NCBI GenBank assembly: GCA_016218915.1
Contig: JACRCQ010000045.1
Coordinates: 62,001 to 126,000 of the forward strand
From: Deltaproteobacteria bacterium
Lineage (GTDB): Bacteria; Myxococcota_A; Polyangia; Polyangiales; Polyangiaceae
Direction: 5' to 3'
Length of the DNA stretch: 64,000 bases
Below the pieces are notes generated by a model. The model saw only the letters and a list, made by a program, of their open reading frames with translations, was not told where the DNA came from and searched no databases. The position numbers and the translations under genes are program-made. This document shows, in pieces, positions 37,391 to 45,863 of this stretch; position 1 is the stretch's first letter; each line of letters starts with the position of its first letter.

Positions 37391-39772
37391 CTATCGCCTG
37401 CGCCTTGCCAGCAGGATGGATGCAAGGGCCAGGAACGCGATGCCTGCGCCGGCGGGGAGCGTGCCGGAGGCCGGCGTGCGGCAGCCGCAACCGCCGTCAT
37501 CGGACGGGGTTTCCGCGGGAGGAGTCTCGGAGGCGTCCGCGCCGGCGTCCTCCGGGCCAGGGCCCGAGTCGACCTCCGGACTTGCGTCTGGACCTGCATC
37601 CATGTCGACCACGAAGTCGAACTTGAAGCTGTTGAACATCGAGCCGTTGTCGCCCTTGTTCACCAGCATCACATAGGCTTCCTTGGCTCCAGCGGGCACC
37701 GGAATGGGCGCGGTCCACTTGGCGCCGCTCGCCGTGGCATTGATCACGGTCGTGGTGTTGGCGGTCTTGTCCGGAATCGCGAACTCGATCTCCTTGTCGA
37801 AGCTCACCAGGAACGCAGGGGTGAATGGCGTGCCCGTGCCCCCCAACGGGTTGCCGCTGGTCTTGAGCTCCATGAACGTCGCGTTGACCGTGGTCGTGTT
37901 CGCCGGAATCGGGACCTTCACCTGGAACAGCCCGGGTGCGTACTCCAAAGCGCTGCCCATCAGGAACTCCGACTTGCCCGCAACCATGAAGTTGCCGAGC
38001 AGGCCAGGGCCCTTGTCCTTGGAGCTGATCGCCGTGCCTTCCCACGCGAACATGCGGTGGCAACGAGGCAGAATGCCGCGATCGGTGAACTCCGTGGTCA
38101 TCTTGTCGGCCGCGGTCTTGCCGAGCGCCGAGGATTCGATCGCCTTGACGAACGCATCGGCGAGGTCCTCGTAGCCCAGGTCACCTGAAGCGACTGTGTG
38201 GAGGGTTGCGAACAGCGCCTGATCGAAGGCCTTCTTGTCTTCCGGGGTGGTGAAGGTCTGGCGAACGCTCCACATCGCCGCAGAGAAGAACTCGGCGTCG
38301 GCGTGGACCTCGCCGGTCAGCCACAGCGGACAGGTCTTGTCGTTGTCGAGCAGGCGAATGCCCTTGCAGGTGGGGCCGAGGAAGTCCCTGCAGGCGTATT
38401 CGCCGCTGTTGCCTTCGCCCGCAATCGCAGAGGAGAAGTAGTCGGCAATGCCTTCGTTCATGCCCCCGGGAGATACGCTTCCGCCCTGCGAATCGAAGTG
38501 CCAGAAGCCGCTGAGAGCAGCCGTGGAGTCGACCACCGCGTGGCCGAACTCGTGGAACACGACGTCGCCGTCGTAGGAGAAGTCGATGCTGGGTCCCTGG
38601 CCGAACATGAGCGCGGCGCCTTTGATTTCCGGCCAGATCGTGGACAGGATCTGGTCATAGCCGTTCGGATCCCACCCCGTGTAGAAGGCGTTGGAGAACG
38701 GATCGAGCGGCGCGTTCGGGTCCTGCATCTTGGCGAAGTCCTGGCTCATCGATCCGCCAGGGAGCATCAGGTTGGCGACGAGGTGCAGCGGCCAGGCCTT
38801 GTTCGCGTCCGAAAGCTTGAACGTCGGATCAAAGCCGCGGAAGTACGTGTACGCCTGGTTCGCGTGGTAGAAGATCGACAGCTGGGCATAGGGGTCGCCG
38901 CCCGACGTGTCGTCGACCTTCTGGTACTGCAGGTAGTCGCCGTCCGCGGCCGCAAATGCCTCGCCTGCTCCGGCTCCTGCATCCGCTGCGGAGCTCTTGC
39001 TCGCCAGCTCGCACACGTGCACGTTCAGATTGAACCCGCCGTAGGACACCGGCTTGAGCGTCTTGGTGTCCACGCAGTTGAACGAGACCGTATCCGGGTT
39101 GTCGGGCGTCACGTTCGGGTCCGGGATCGGCAGCGTGACGTCGATCGTCGTGGGCGACGAGACCGGGTTGAACTCGTTCATCTTCGCCTGGTTCTTGAAC
39201 CGGACGGCGTTCTCGCGGGCGATCACGTTTCCGGTCAGGGCATCGACGATGACGACCGGAACGTAGGGGAACGGCAAGAGAGAGGGCCCACGGACCATGT
39301 ACGCCAGGCGGCCGCCTGAGGCACCGGGCCAGATGACCAGACGCGCATGATGCGGCTGCGTGGGCAGGCCGCTGGCCTTGCTGGCAACCGACGCGGCATG
39401 GATCGAATCGATCGTGGCGGTCGTGGTGGCAGGAAGACGGGGCTCCAGGCGGGAGGTGGCCAACGCGACGGCGCCGCTCGGCTGCACGGCGATGGCTGCG
39501 CCGTGGCCGATCACCGGCAGCCCCATGCGCATCTGACGGAAGCGGTAGATGGTGAGGGTTCCTGCCCTGGCCACGCGCGCATCGGACAGCTCGACATGCG
39601 AGGGGATCGCGGCGTGCTTGACGAGGACGTCGCGAGCCGCCTGGGGCGAGGCCACGCTCTCGAGGGGCGGGATATCGAGGACAAATCTGCTGGCCGCATT
39701 CGGAGCCGCGTCAGCGCGGGCAGAAGCAAGGAGCGCGACCAGGGCCAACGTGAAGGGAGCAACGTGCCGCAT
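37391..39772 (-). CDS. Fungalysin/thermolysin-like secreted metalloprotease with MYXO-CTERM-like tail
   Basis: 793 residues from the ATG at 39772, where a signal peptide begins; codons upstream are open but lie in a noncoding-like region. An FTP-like propeptide precedes the catalytic domain, which carries HEFGH (His407, Glu408, His411) and NEGIADYF with Glu440 as third zinc ligand. After a putative beta-sandwich region comes an acidic Asp/Pro linker, then GGCGCR, a hydrophobic helix and RRRR. The tail matches the MYXO-CTERM pattern, which implies anchoring or sorting at the outer surface. Substrate unknown. Confidence 0.85.
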   Translation of the reverse strand: MRHVAPFTLALVALLASARADAAPNAASRFVLDIPPLESVASPQAARDVLVKHAAIPSHVELSDARVARAGTLTIYRFRQMRMGLPVIGHGAAIAVQPSGAVALATSRLEPRLPATTTATIDSIHAASVASKASGLPTQPHHARLVIWPGASGGRLAYMVRGPSLLPFPYVPVVIVDALTGNVIARENAVRFKNQAKMNEFNPVSSPTTIDVTLPIPDPNVTPDNPDTVSFNCVDTKTLKPVSYGGFNLNVHVCELASKSSAADAGAGAGEAFAAADGDYLQYQKVDDTSGGDPYAQLSIFYHANQAYTYFRGFDPTFKLSDANKAWPLHLVANLMLPGGSMSQDFAKMQDPNAPLDPFSNAFYTGWDPNGYDQILSTIWPEIKGAALMFGQGPSIDFSYDGDVVFHEFGHAVVDSTAALSGFWHFDSQGGSVSPGGMNEGIADYFSSAIAGEGNSGEYACRDFLGPTCKGIRLLDNDKTCPLWLTGEVHADAEFFSAAMWSVRQTFTTPEDKKAFDQALFATLHTVASGDLGYEDLADAFVKAIESSALGKTAADKMTTEFTDRGILPRCHRMFAWEGTAISSKDKGPGLLGNFMVAGKSEFLMGSALEYAPGLFQVKVPIPANTTTVNATFMELKTSGNPLGGTGTPFTPAFLVSFDKEIEFAIPDKTANTTTVINATASGAKWTAPIPVPAGAKEAYVMLVNKGDNGSMFNSFKFDFVVDMDAGPDASPEVDSGPGPEDAGADASETPPAETPSDDGGCGCRTPASGTLPAGAGIAFLALASILLARRRR

Positions 39773-39885
39773 GAAAGCCTCCTGCGGGCAACAACCCGCT
39801 CTTTCGAGAAGTGTAGTAGCTGCGATCGGAACCGAGCAAGGGGTGTAAGATTCCAGCTTGCTGCGTCGCGTCGATCGCCGAGCCC

Positions 39886-41178
39886 TCACGCAAACGAGTC
39901 GTTCACCACCAGGGTCGCATCGCGCGACGGCCCCACGGAGAGGATGTCGCAGCGCACGCCCACGGCGTGCTCGACGAATTCGATGTACCGGCGCGTAGCA
40001 TCTGGCAGCGCATCGACGCGCGAGACGCTTCCGATGGGTTCGGACCACCCGGCGAGGTTCTCGTAGACGGGAGTCAGCGCCCCTGGGACGTCAATCAGAT
40101 CCACGGGCAGATCCTGGGTGCGACCACGGGGCGTGTCGTAGGCAACGCAGACCCGAATCGGATCGAGCCCGCTGAGCACGTCGAGCTTGGTCATTGCCAT
40201 CGCGTCGAAGCCGTTGACGCGCGCAGCGTAGCGAAGCGCAGCAACGTCGAGCCAGCCGGTGCGTCGCGCCCTGCCCGTGACCGAGCCGAACTCCGCCCCG
40301 ACCTTCTTGAGGTGATCGCCGACCGAGTCGTTGAGCTCGGTGGGGAAGGGGCCGCCTCCGACGCGAGTTGCGTAGGCCTTGGTGATGCCGAGCACGCGGG
40401 TGATCGCGCGCGGCCCGATTCCCGTGCCTGTGCACGCGCCCGCAGCGATCGTGGAGGACGAGGTGACGAACGGATAGGTGCCATGATCGATGTCGAGCAG
40501 GGTTCCCTGCGCGCCCTCGAACAGCACGCGCTGTCGCGCGCGAAGGCGGCTGTGGACCAGAGCGGAGGTGTCGGCGAGCAAGGGAACGATGCGCGCGGCG
40601 GCCTTGGCCAGCTCGGCGACGATCGATTCGACCGATGGTACGGCAATTCGGTTGGCGTCGAACAGCGGACGCCACGCGTCGAGGGCTGCCCGGATGTTGG
40701 CAGCAGCGCGGTCGGGATCGCGCAGGTCTCCGAGCAGCAGGCCGCGACGAGCCGCCTTGTCTTCGTAGGCGGGACCGATTCCGCGCCGCGTGGTGCCGAT
40801 GGCCCGACCCGGTGCGGCGAGGTTCTCGCGCAAGCCGTCAGCAAGAGCGTGATACGGAAGGATCGCGTGCGCGCGATCCGACACGAAGAGCCGTCCGTCG
40901 ATCTGGTGCCCCTGTGACTCGAGCTCCTCGATCTCTTTGACGAGCAGGGTGGGATCGATGACCATTCCCTGGGCGAGCACGCAGAGTTTTTCCGGCCACA
41001 GGATACCGCTGGGCACGAGGCGAACGACGATCTTGTTTCCGTCGACGACGAGCGTGTGCCCCGCGTTGGCGCCGCCCGCGTAGCGCACGACCACATCTGC
41101 GGATCGCGCGAGATGATCGACGATCTTGCCCTTGCCTTCGTCGCCCCACTGCGCTCCGACCACGACTACGGCTGCCAT
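39886..41178 (-). CDS. purA: Adenylosuccinate synthetase
   Basis: 430 residues, the usual length. GAQWGDEGKGKIVDHLA is the N-terminal GTP-binding loop with the catalytic Asp and the GKGK lysine; NAGHTLVV has the catalytic His. RGIGPAYEDKAARRG, GAQGTLLDIDHGTYPFVTSS and RARRTGWLDV are all conserved. The enzyme joins IMP and Asp using GTP in AMP synthesis. GGAGG lies a few bases before the ATG. It is a single housekeeping gene. Confidence 0.98.
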   Translation of the reverse strand: MAAVVVVGAQWGDEGKGKIVDHLARSADVVVRYAGGANAGHTLVVDGNKIVVRLVPSGILWPEKLCVLAQGMVIDPTLLVKEIEELESQGHQIDGRLFVSDRAHAILPYHALADGLRENLAAPGRAIGTTRRGIGPAYEDKAARRGLLLGDLRDPDRAAANIRAALDAWRPLFDANRIAVPSVESIVAELAKAAARIVPLLADTSALVHSRLRARQRVLFEGAQGTLLDIDHGTYPFVTSSSTIAAGACTGTGIGPRAITRVLGITKAYATRVGGGPFPTELNDSVGDHLKKVGAEFGSVTGRARRTGWLDVAALRYAARVNGFDAMAMTKLDVLSGLDPIRVCVAYDTPRGRTQDLPVDLIDVPGALTPVYENLAGWSEPIGSVSRVDALPDATRRYIEFVEHAVGVRCDILSVGPSRDATLVVNDSFA

Positions 41179-41214
41179 GCGACCTCCGGTCCGACAGGTG
41201 CTACGGATGCGACG

Positions 41215-41228
41215 GGCGCTGTAGCGCC
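41215..41228. promoter_or_regulatory. Perfect palindrome upstream of purA
   Basis: GGCGCT-GT-AGCGCC is a perfect 6-base inverted repeat 37 bases before the purA start. It could be an operator of purA or part of the end signal of the gene that stops at 41321; there is no T-run for an intrinsic terminator. Confidence 0.3.
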
Positions 41229-41320
41229 AACGGGCATCGGCGGCCAGGGGGTTCGCACGAAGGGGCCGGGCTCAGCTGGGGACGGACTGTGCTTTCTCGT
41301 GGGCATGGGATCGGGTCAGG

Positions 41321-42391
41321 TCAGGTGCCGTCGTTCTCGGGGGCGACTTTCCGGGTCGAAGGGCCGGGCGGGTTGATCGGCACGGGCAGGGGCGCCCGAT
41401 CCGCGGGTTGCTGGACAGGGGGCGGGGAAGCGCCCGGAGGGACGTAGGCCTGTGCGCCAGCCGGGTCTTTGCAGCAGCGGAACGTGATGAAGTAGTAGGT
41501 GAAGTCAGGCGGGTGGCTGGTGGTCATGGGGCGGCAGGCATTGCGCACGTGCCCCCACGCGCCGCCCTTGAGGCCGGCCCACTCCGACTTCTCGTGGTCG
41601 TCTCTCTTGGTGCGGGTGACCCACTCGTCCATGTTGCCGGTCATGTCGTTGACACCGAATCCGGACAGGCAGCCGGGCATGGCGCCCGAGGGCACGCTCT
41701 GATCGAGCCGCGACAGCTCCTTGAGCGCGATCGCCTTGTCCTTGTTGTACATGAGCTTCAGACGCGGATCGATCCACGTGTTGTCGATGTTGCACTTGGT
41801 GTTGTCGCGCTCCCAACCGTAGGGGAACGGCGTCTCCTGCGGGCCCTCGCACGCGGCGACCCACTCCCAGTCCCAGCAAGTGCGCTTGCCCAGGCTCCTG
41901 CACGTGGCTTCGGCGTCGTACCACGACACCATCCACGGCGGATGTGCCCCCTGCTTGTTCGGGTACTCGTACTTGTCGATGCAGAAGTCGAGGTGGTGAC
42001 GTTGCTCGAGACACTTGGTCGAGCCTGGCTCGAACTTGTGGCAGAGCGTGATCTTGTTCGGCTTGTTCTTCTCCTTCTTGATGCACTTGCGCTCCACCTT
42101 CGGACAGAAGTCGTGCACGACGTGCAGCATGTCCGAAGGACAAGACGAAGCTTGGCCGTCTGCCGCGGCATCTCCACCTTCGGGCATCTGAGCATCCAGT
42201 GCGCCAGCGCCGTCAGGCTCGCCGCCGTCGCGCGCTCCGGGGGACGCTTCGAAGCTGCTGAGCCCCGCCTCGGCGGGCATGGCCGAGGAAGCGGGCGGGG
42301 TCAGGACCGGGGTTGGTGTTCCTCCGCACGCGGACCAGGCACTGGCGACGAGCAGGGACACAGGGAGGGCAGCGAGGGTGAGGCGGTTCAT
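41321..42391 (-). CDS. Lipoprotein with formylglycine-generating-enzyme (SUMF1/PvdO-like) domain
   Basis: 356 residues from the ATG at 42391, where a signal peptide begins. The lipobox is SAC (Cys22). After an acidic Ala/Gly linker, the domain runs from about CIDKYEYPN to YYFITFRCC and includes ARxxGKRTCWDWEWVAACEGP-like, MPGCLSGFGVNDMTGNMDEWV and LKGGAWGH, all typical of FGE-sulfatase-fold proteins. Many Cys pairs suggest disulfides. The Cys residues of true FGE cannot be assigned with confidence, so it may be a non-catalytic member as in many bacterial lipoproteins. Confidence 0.8.
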   Translation of the reverse strand: MNRLTLAALPVSLLVASAWSACGGTPTPVLTPPASSAMPAEAGLSSFEASPGARDGGEPDGAGALDAQMPEGGDAAADGQASSCPSDMLHVVHDFCPKVERKCIKKEKNKPNKITLCHKFEPGSTKCLEQRHHLDFCIDKYEYPNKQGAHPPWMVSWYDAEATCRSLGKRTCWDWEWVAACEGPQETPFPYGWERDNTKCNIDNTWIDPRLKLMYNKDKAIALKELSRLDQSVPSGAMPGCLSGFGVNDMTGNMDEWVTRTKRDDHEKSEWAGLKGGAWGHVRNACRPMTTSHPPDFTYYFITFRCCKDPAGAQAYVPPGASPPPVQQPADRAPLPVPINPPGPSTRKVAPENDGT

Positions 42392-42631
42392 GGCGGCGGC
42401 GCATTCTGGACTCGTGCCGCCGGGTTTGACCAGGGGGGAGATGGAAAGGATTTTTACCGTTGACGATGCACTGTGGATCGAAACGTTACTGTTCGATTCC
42501 GCCCCGGCTCGCACGTCTGAGCCAAGAAACCCTTCATCTGGACCTGACCGGGGTTCGGCACCGCCGTTGCAGAGGGGGAAGTCGCCCAACCTGGGCGGCG
42601 AAGAAAAAAAATCCCCGAAACGGAGATTGTG

Positions 42632-43222
42632 ATGGCGGCTCTTCCTAGCAGTGACGTGATCAAGTCGGCTCAAGAGGGAAACGTGGTCGCGCTTTCGGAC
42701 CTGGCCCGAACCATCCGGCCGCACATCGAGCGGCAGCTGGCGCGCTACCCCGTCTCCGACGAAGACCGGCGCGATCTCCTGCAGAGCACCTTGATGCAGG
42801 TGGTTCGTCGGCTCGACTCCTTCCGTGGCGAAGCGAGCTTCTCGACCTGGCTGTTCCGCGTGACGGCCAATGAAGCGTTGATGATGATGAGGTCGCACCG
42901 CCGGCATCGCGCACGGTTGGTCGAAGGCCTCGATCTCGAAGACCTCGGCACGATCCCTGGCACGAGCGCGTCGAACGATGACGCTGACCTGCTGGGAGCA
43001 GCGAGCAGCGAGCGTGATGCGCGCATCCGCGATGCGCTCGCGGACCTGCCGGAGTCCTACCGCTCTGTGGTGGTCGCGCACTACCATCACGATCTGGGGC
43101 TGCAGGAGATCGCCGACCGGCTCAACGTGAGCGAATCGGCAGTCCGCAGCCGCCTTCACCGTGCTCGCTCGCGGCTGCGTTCCGTGCTCGGTGCCGACGA
43201 CGTCACCGGCGTAGCAGCCTGA
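42632..43222 (+). CDS. ECF-type RNA polymerase sigma factor
   Basis: 196 residues from the ATG at 42632; a GTG lies directly before it. Region 2 includes DRRDLLQSTLMQVVRRLDSFRGEASFSTWLFRVTANEALM; region 4 is LPESYRSVVVAHYHHDLGLQEIADRLNVSESAVRSRLHRARSRLR. Between them is an Asp/Ser-rich linker. It is divergent from the FGE-domain lipoprotein, which makes that gene a plausible target, but there is no anti-sigma gene beside it. Confidence 0.92.
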   Translation: MAALPSSDVIKSAQEGNVVALSDLARTIRPHIERQLARYPVSDEDRRDLLQSTLMQVVRRLDSFRGEASFSTWLFRVTANEALMMMRSHRRHRARLVEGLDLEDLGTIPGTSASNDDADLLGAASSERDARIRDALADLPESYRSVVVAHYHHDLGLQEIADRLNVSESAVRSRLHRARSRLRSVLGADDVTGVAA

Positions 43223-43318
43223 TCCCCTCCCTTCTGCACCCGTGAATCGGGTGCGCCCCTCGAACTCTTCTCCTGGCACTTGGACCGTCGATGCGAACGT
43301 GCGAAGCTCCGCGCGTTC

Positions 43319-44005
43319 ATGTTCTCGCCCCGCGCACTTGCCTTCGATCTCGACGGAACCCTGATCGACACACGACCGGACATTGCTGCGGCCTGCAACC
43401 ACGCGTTGGTGCTGTCAGGTCGACGTGAGCTGCGTCCTGAGGTGATCGCGCGCTACGTGGGCGACGGCGCGCGTAGGCTGGTCGCTCGTGCTGCCGGGCT
43501 CACCGATGTCGATGCGGAGCTCGATCCGATCGTCGAGAGCTTCGTCGCCTACTATCTCGAGCACCCTGTGGTGCACACCACCTGGATGCCCCATGCGCAG
43601 GCGATGCTCGACGCGTTGCAGGGCGTACCGCTGGCGGTCTGCACCAACAAGCCGAGCACGGTGGCCGAGCGGGTGCTTCGCACCCTCGGCGTCTTCGATC
43701 GGTTCGCAACCGTCGTGGGCGGTGGAGACACGCCCGAGGGCAAGCCTTCGGGCCAGCCGATGGAGCTGGTGGCGAGCCGACTCGACGTGCCCTGCAAGGC
43801 CATGATCATCATCGGCGACGGAACGCAGGATGTGCTGGCGGGGCGCGCGGTCGGAGCCAGGACGATCGCGGTCTCCTGCGGATACACGTCGGTGGCGGAT
43901 CTGCGCAGGGCCAACCCGGACGTCATCGTGGACACGCTCGCCGAGGTGGCGCCGATCGTGGAGCGATGGCGAGAATCGACGGTCAGGACGCGGAGCCTGG
44001 TGTAG
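43319..44005 (+). CDS. gph: HAD-IA phosphatase, phosphoglycolate phosphatase type
   Basis: 228 residues from the ATG at 43319. FDLDGTLIDT (Asp10, Asp12) is motif I, VCTNKP motif II, Lys in EGKPSG motif III and IIGDGTQDVLAG motif IV. This matches Gph phosphatases that salvage 2-phosphoglycolate; other small phosphomonoesters are possible. It is cytoplasmic. The stop is one base from that of the convergent asparaginase. Confidence 0.85.
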   Translation: MFSPRALAFDLDGTLIDTRPDIAAACNHALVLSGRRELRPEVIARYVGDGARRLVARAAGLTDVDAELDPIVESFVAYYLEHPVVHTTWMPHAQAMLDALQGVPLAVCTNKPSTVAERVLRTLGVFDRFATVVGGGDTPEGKPSGQPMELVASRLDVPCKAMIIIGDGTQDVLAGRAVGARTIAVSCGYTSVADLRRANPDVIVDTLAEVAPIVERWRESTVRTRSLV

Positions 44006-44006
44006 C

Positions 44007-45023
44007 TCAGCGGAACGGAAGATCCCTGCTCATCTCTCCGAGCAGGGGTCGTCGGAACGCGCTGGCCACGAACTCCAGGACCTTGCCTGCAGGTGCACGG
44101 CCGAGCGTGACCATGAGCTTGGTGAGCGCTGCTTCGATCGTCATGTCGCCCCCTGAGATCGCGCCTGCCTCGGAAGCAGCCGCTGCGCCTGGATACAGCT
44201 GCAGCTCGGTGGCGCCGCGGGGGCACTGGCTCACGATCACGACCGGGACCTGCGCCTGGGTGGCGCGGGCGATGGCGGGGATGAAGGATCGCTCGAGGTG
44301 CGGAACATTTCCGGCTCCGTAGGCTTCGAGAACGATGCCGTGCACACCTGAATCGATGGAGTGCCGGAGCAGATCCGGGTTGAGGCCGGGGAACAGGCGC
44401 ACGCTGAGCACGTTGGAGTCGATCCTGGGGTCAAAGGCTCCGGCGGCGCGAGGCTGCAGCACGTGGGGCGCCAGGATCGCGCCGAGCCCGAGCTCCACCA
44501 GCGGCTGGCACAGCGGGCTCGCGAACGCATCGAAGCCCCACGCATCGAGCTTGGTCGCACGGCACCCTCGCAGGAACTTGCTCGCGAAAGCGATCCCCAC
44601 CTCGGGCACGGCGAGCGTGGCGATGTGGCAGGCATCCACCAGATTCACGCGCGCGTCTGTGCGGATCTCGAAGAGCGGACGCTGCGAGCCGGTGAGCACC
44701 ACCGGGCGATCGAGGCCGGGAAGCAGGAACGTGAGCGCGCTTGCGGTGTACGCCATCACGTCGGTTCCGTGCACGACCACCACGCCGTCATACGACTGGA
44801 TCTCGTTGTGGATCAGCTCGGCGAGCGCGACCCAGTGATGGGGTTGCATGTCGCCGCTGTCGAGGTTGAACAGGATGCGCGTGTCAATCTTGCCGACGGT
44901 CTTGAGGATCGGCAGCTCGGCCACCAGGTCGCGGGCATAGTCGGCCGGCTCCAGGGTCGAGCTGTCCCTTCCGGGACGCATCATCAGCGTTCCGCCGGTG
45001 TGGATCATCAGGATGTTGGACAT
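44007..45023 (-). CDS. ansA: Type I L-asparaginase
   Basis: 338 residues from the ATG at 45023; a longer open frame upstream crosses the neighbouring HAD gene and is not needed. HTGGTLMM gives the first catalytic Thr (Thr9), and HGTDVM gives Thr87-Asp88. PVVLTGSQRPLFEIRTDARVNL is the conserved middle block. No signal peptide, so a cytoplasmic low-affinity enzyme converting Asn to Asp and ammonia. The HAD gene upstream ends 62 bases away on the same strand. Confidence 0.92.
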   Translation of the reverse strand: MSNILMIHTGGTLMMRPGRDSSTLEPADYARDLVAELPILKTVGKIDTRILFNLDSGDMQPHHWVALAELIHNEIQSYDGVVVVHGTDVMAYTASALTFLLPGLDRPVVLTGSQRPLFEIRTDARVNLVDACHIATLAVPEVGIAFASKFLRGCRATKLDAWGFDAFASPLCQPLVELGLGAILAPHVLQPRAAGAFDPRIDSNVLSVRLFPGLNPDLLRHSIDSGVHGIVLEAYGAGNVPHLERSFIPAIARATQAQVPVVIVSQCPRGATELQLYPGAAAASEAGAISGGDMTIEAALTKLMVTLGRAPAGKVLEFVASAFRRPLLGEMSRDLPFR

Positions 45024-45085
45024 GGAGCTCGAGCCGTTCGCGCAGATGGATCGCGAGGCGCTGCGTGCGCAGGAGGCGTCCGAGG

Positions 45086-45811
45086 TCATTCGCATGAGCT
45101 GCAGCCGGTTTCGGGGTGCGAGCACCCTGGCAGAAAGTCGAGAAGGCCGCGCAATCCCCCGCTGGGAAGCACGCATTGTGCTAGCGAGCGCACCTTCTCG
45201 TGCTTGGGATCGTAGCCGACCGCGCGTCCCACCAGCTCCATCGCAGAGCAGTCGTTGAGGTTGTCGCCCACGAACACGATGTGTCGCGGGTCGATCTGCA
45301 GGTTGCCCGCCAGCACCTTCACGGCGTCGGCCTTGCCATCCATGTCGTAGGGCGTGGCCTCCCACGAGCTGATCGCACCTGCGTCGTCGAACGCGATCCG
45401 GTTGGTGTACACGTGATGAAACGGGTGGTTGGGGAAGAGCACGTCGAGCACCACATCGAGCGTGCCGGAGATGACGGCCAGCGTGTATCCCCGGCTGCGA
45501 AGCTCGCTGGTCACCTCACGCGCCGAAGGAACGAGCCGCAGATGCTCGCGGATCGCGGACTCGATTCCCATGCGAGTGGCTCCGCCGCTGCGCCAGCCTT
45601 CCACGTCGAGACGCACCCACTCGGCGTACGTCAGCTCCCCGGCGAGAAACTGACGGAAGCGCTCCTCGGCGAGCGCGGCGTCGCCCACGTACAGATCGTT
45701 GAGCACCTGCCAGACCACCAGACCGTGATCGTTCTCCACGAGGGTGCCGTCGACGTCGAATGCGACGAGGCGGACATCGGACCACGGCTGGACGGGATCG
45801 AGGACAGGCAT
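45086..45811 (-). CDS. HAD-IB phosphatase, phosphoserine-phosphatase-like
   Basis: 241 residues. Motif I is AFDVDGTLVE (Asp19, Asp21), motif II is AVISGTLD, motif III lies near DGKADAVK and motif IV is FVGDNLNDCSAM. The order resembles SerB-like enzymes, but the substrate is uncertain. The C-terminus is Cys-rich (CSHPETGCSSCE), a possible metal-binding tail not found in SerB. It precedes asparaginase and may be in the same transcript, which would fit amino-acid metabolism. Confidence 0.75.
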   Translation of the reverse strand: MPVLDPVQPWSDVRLVAFDVDGTLVENDHGLVVWQVLNDLYVGDAALAEERFRQFLAGELTYAEWVRLDVEGWRSGGATRMGIESAIREHLRLVPSAREVTSELRSRGYTLAVISGTLDVVLDVLFPNHPFHHVYTNRIAFDDAGAISSWEATPYDMDGKADAVKVLAGNLQIDPRHIVFVGDNLNDCSAMELVGRAVGYDPKHEKVRSLAQCVLPSGGLRGLLDFLPGCSHPETGCSSCE

Positions 45812-45863
45812 GGCGGGGGATTAGCAAAAAAGCTGGAGCTCCGCATGGAACATCGTCGGGCGG

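Noticed and set aside
41321..43402. A longer form of the FGE-domain lipoprotein starting at 43402
   Set aside because: The extension runs antisense through the ECF sigma gene; the signal peptide starts at 42391.
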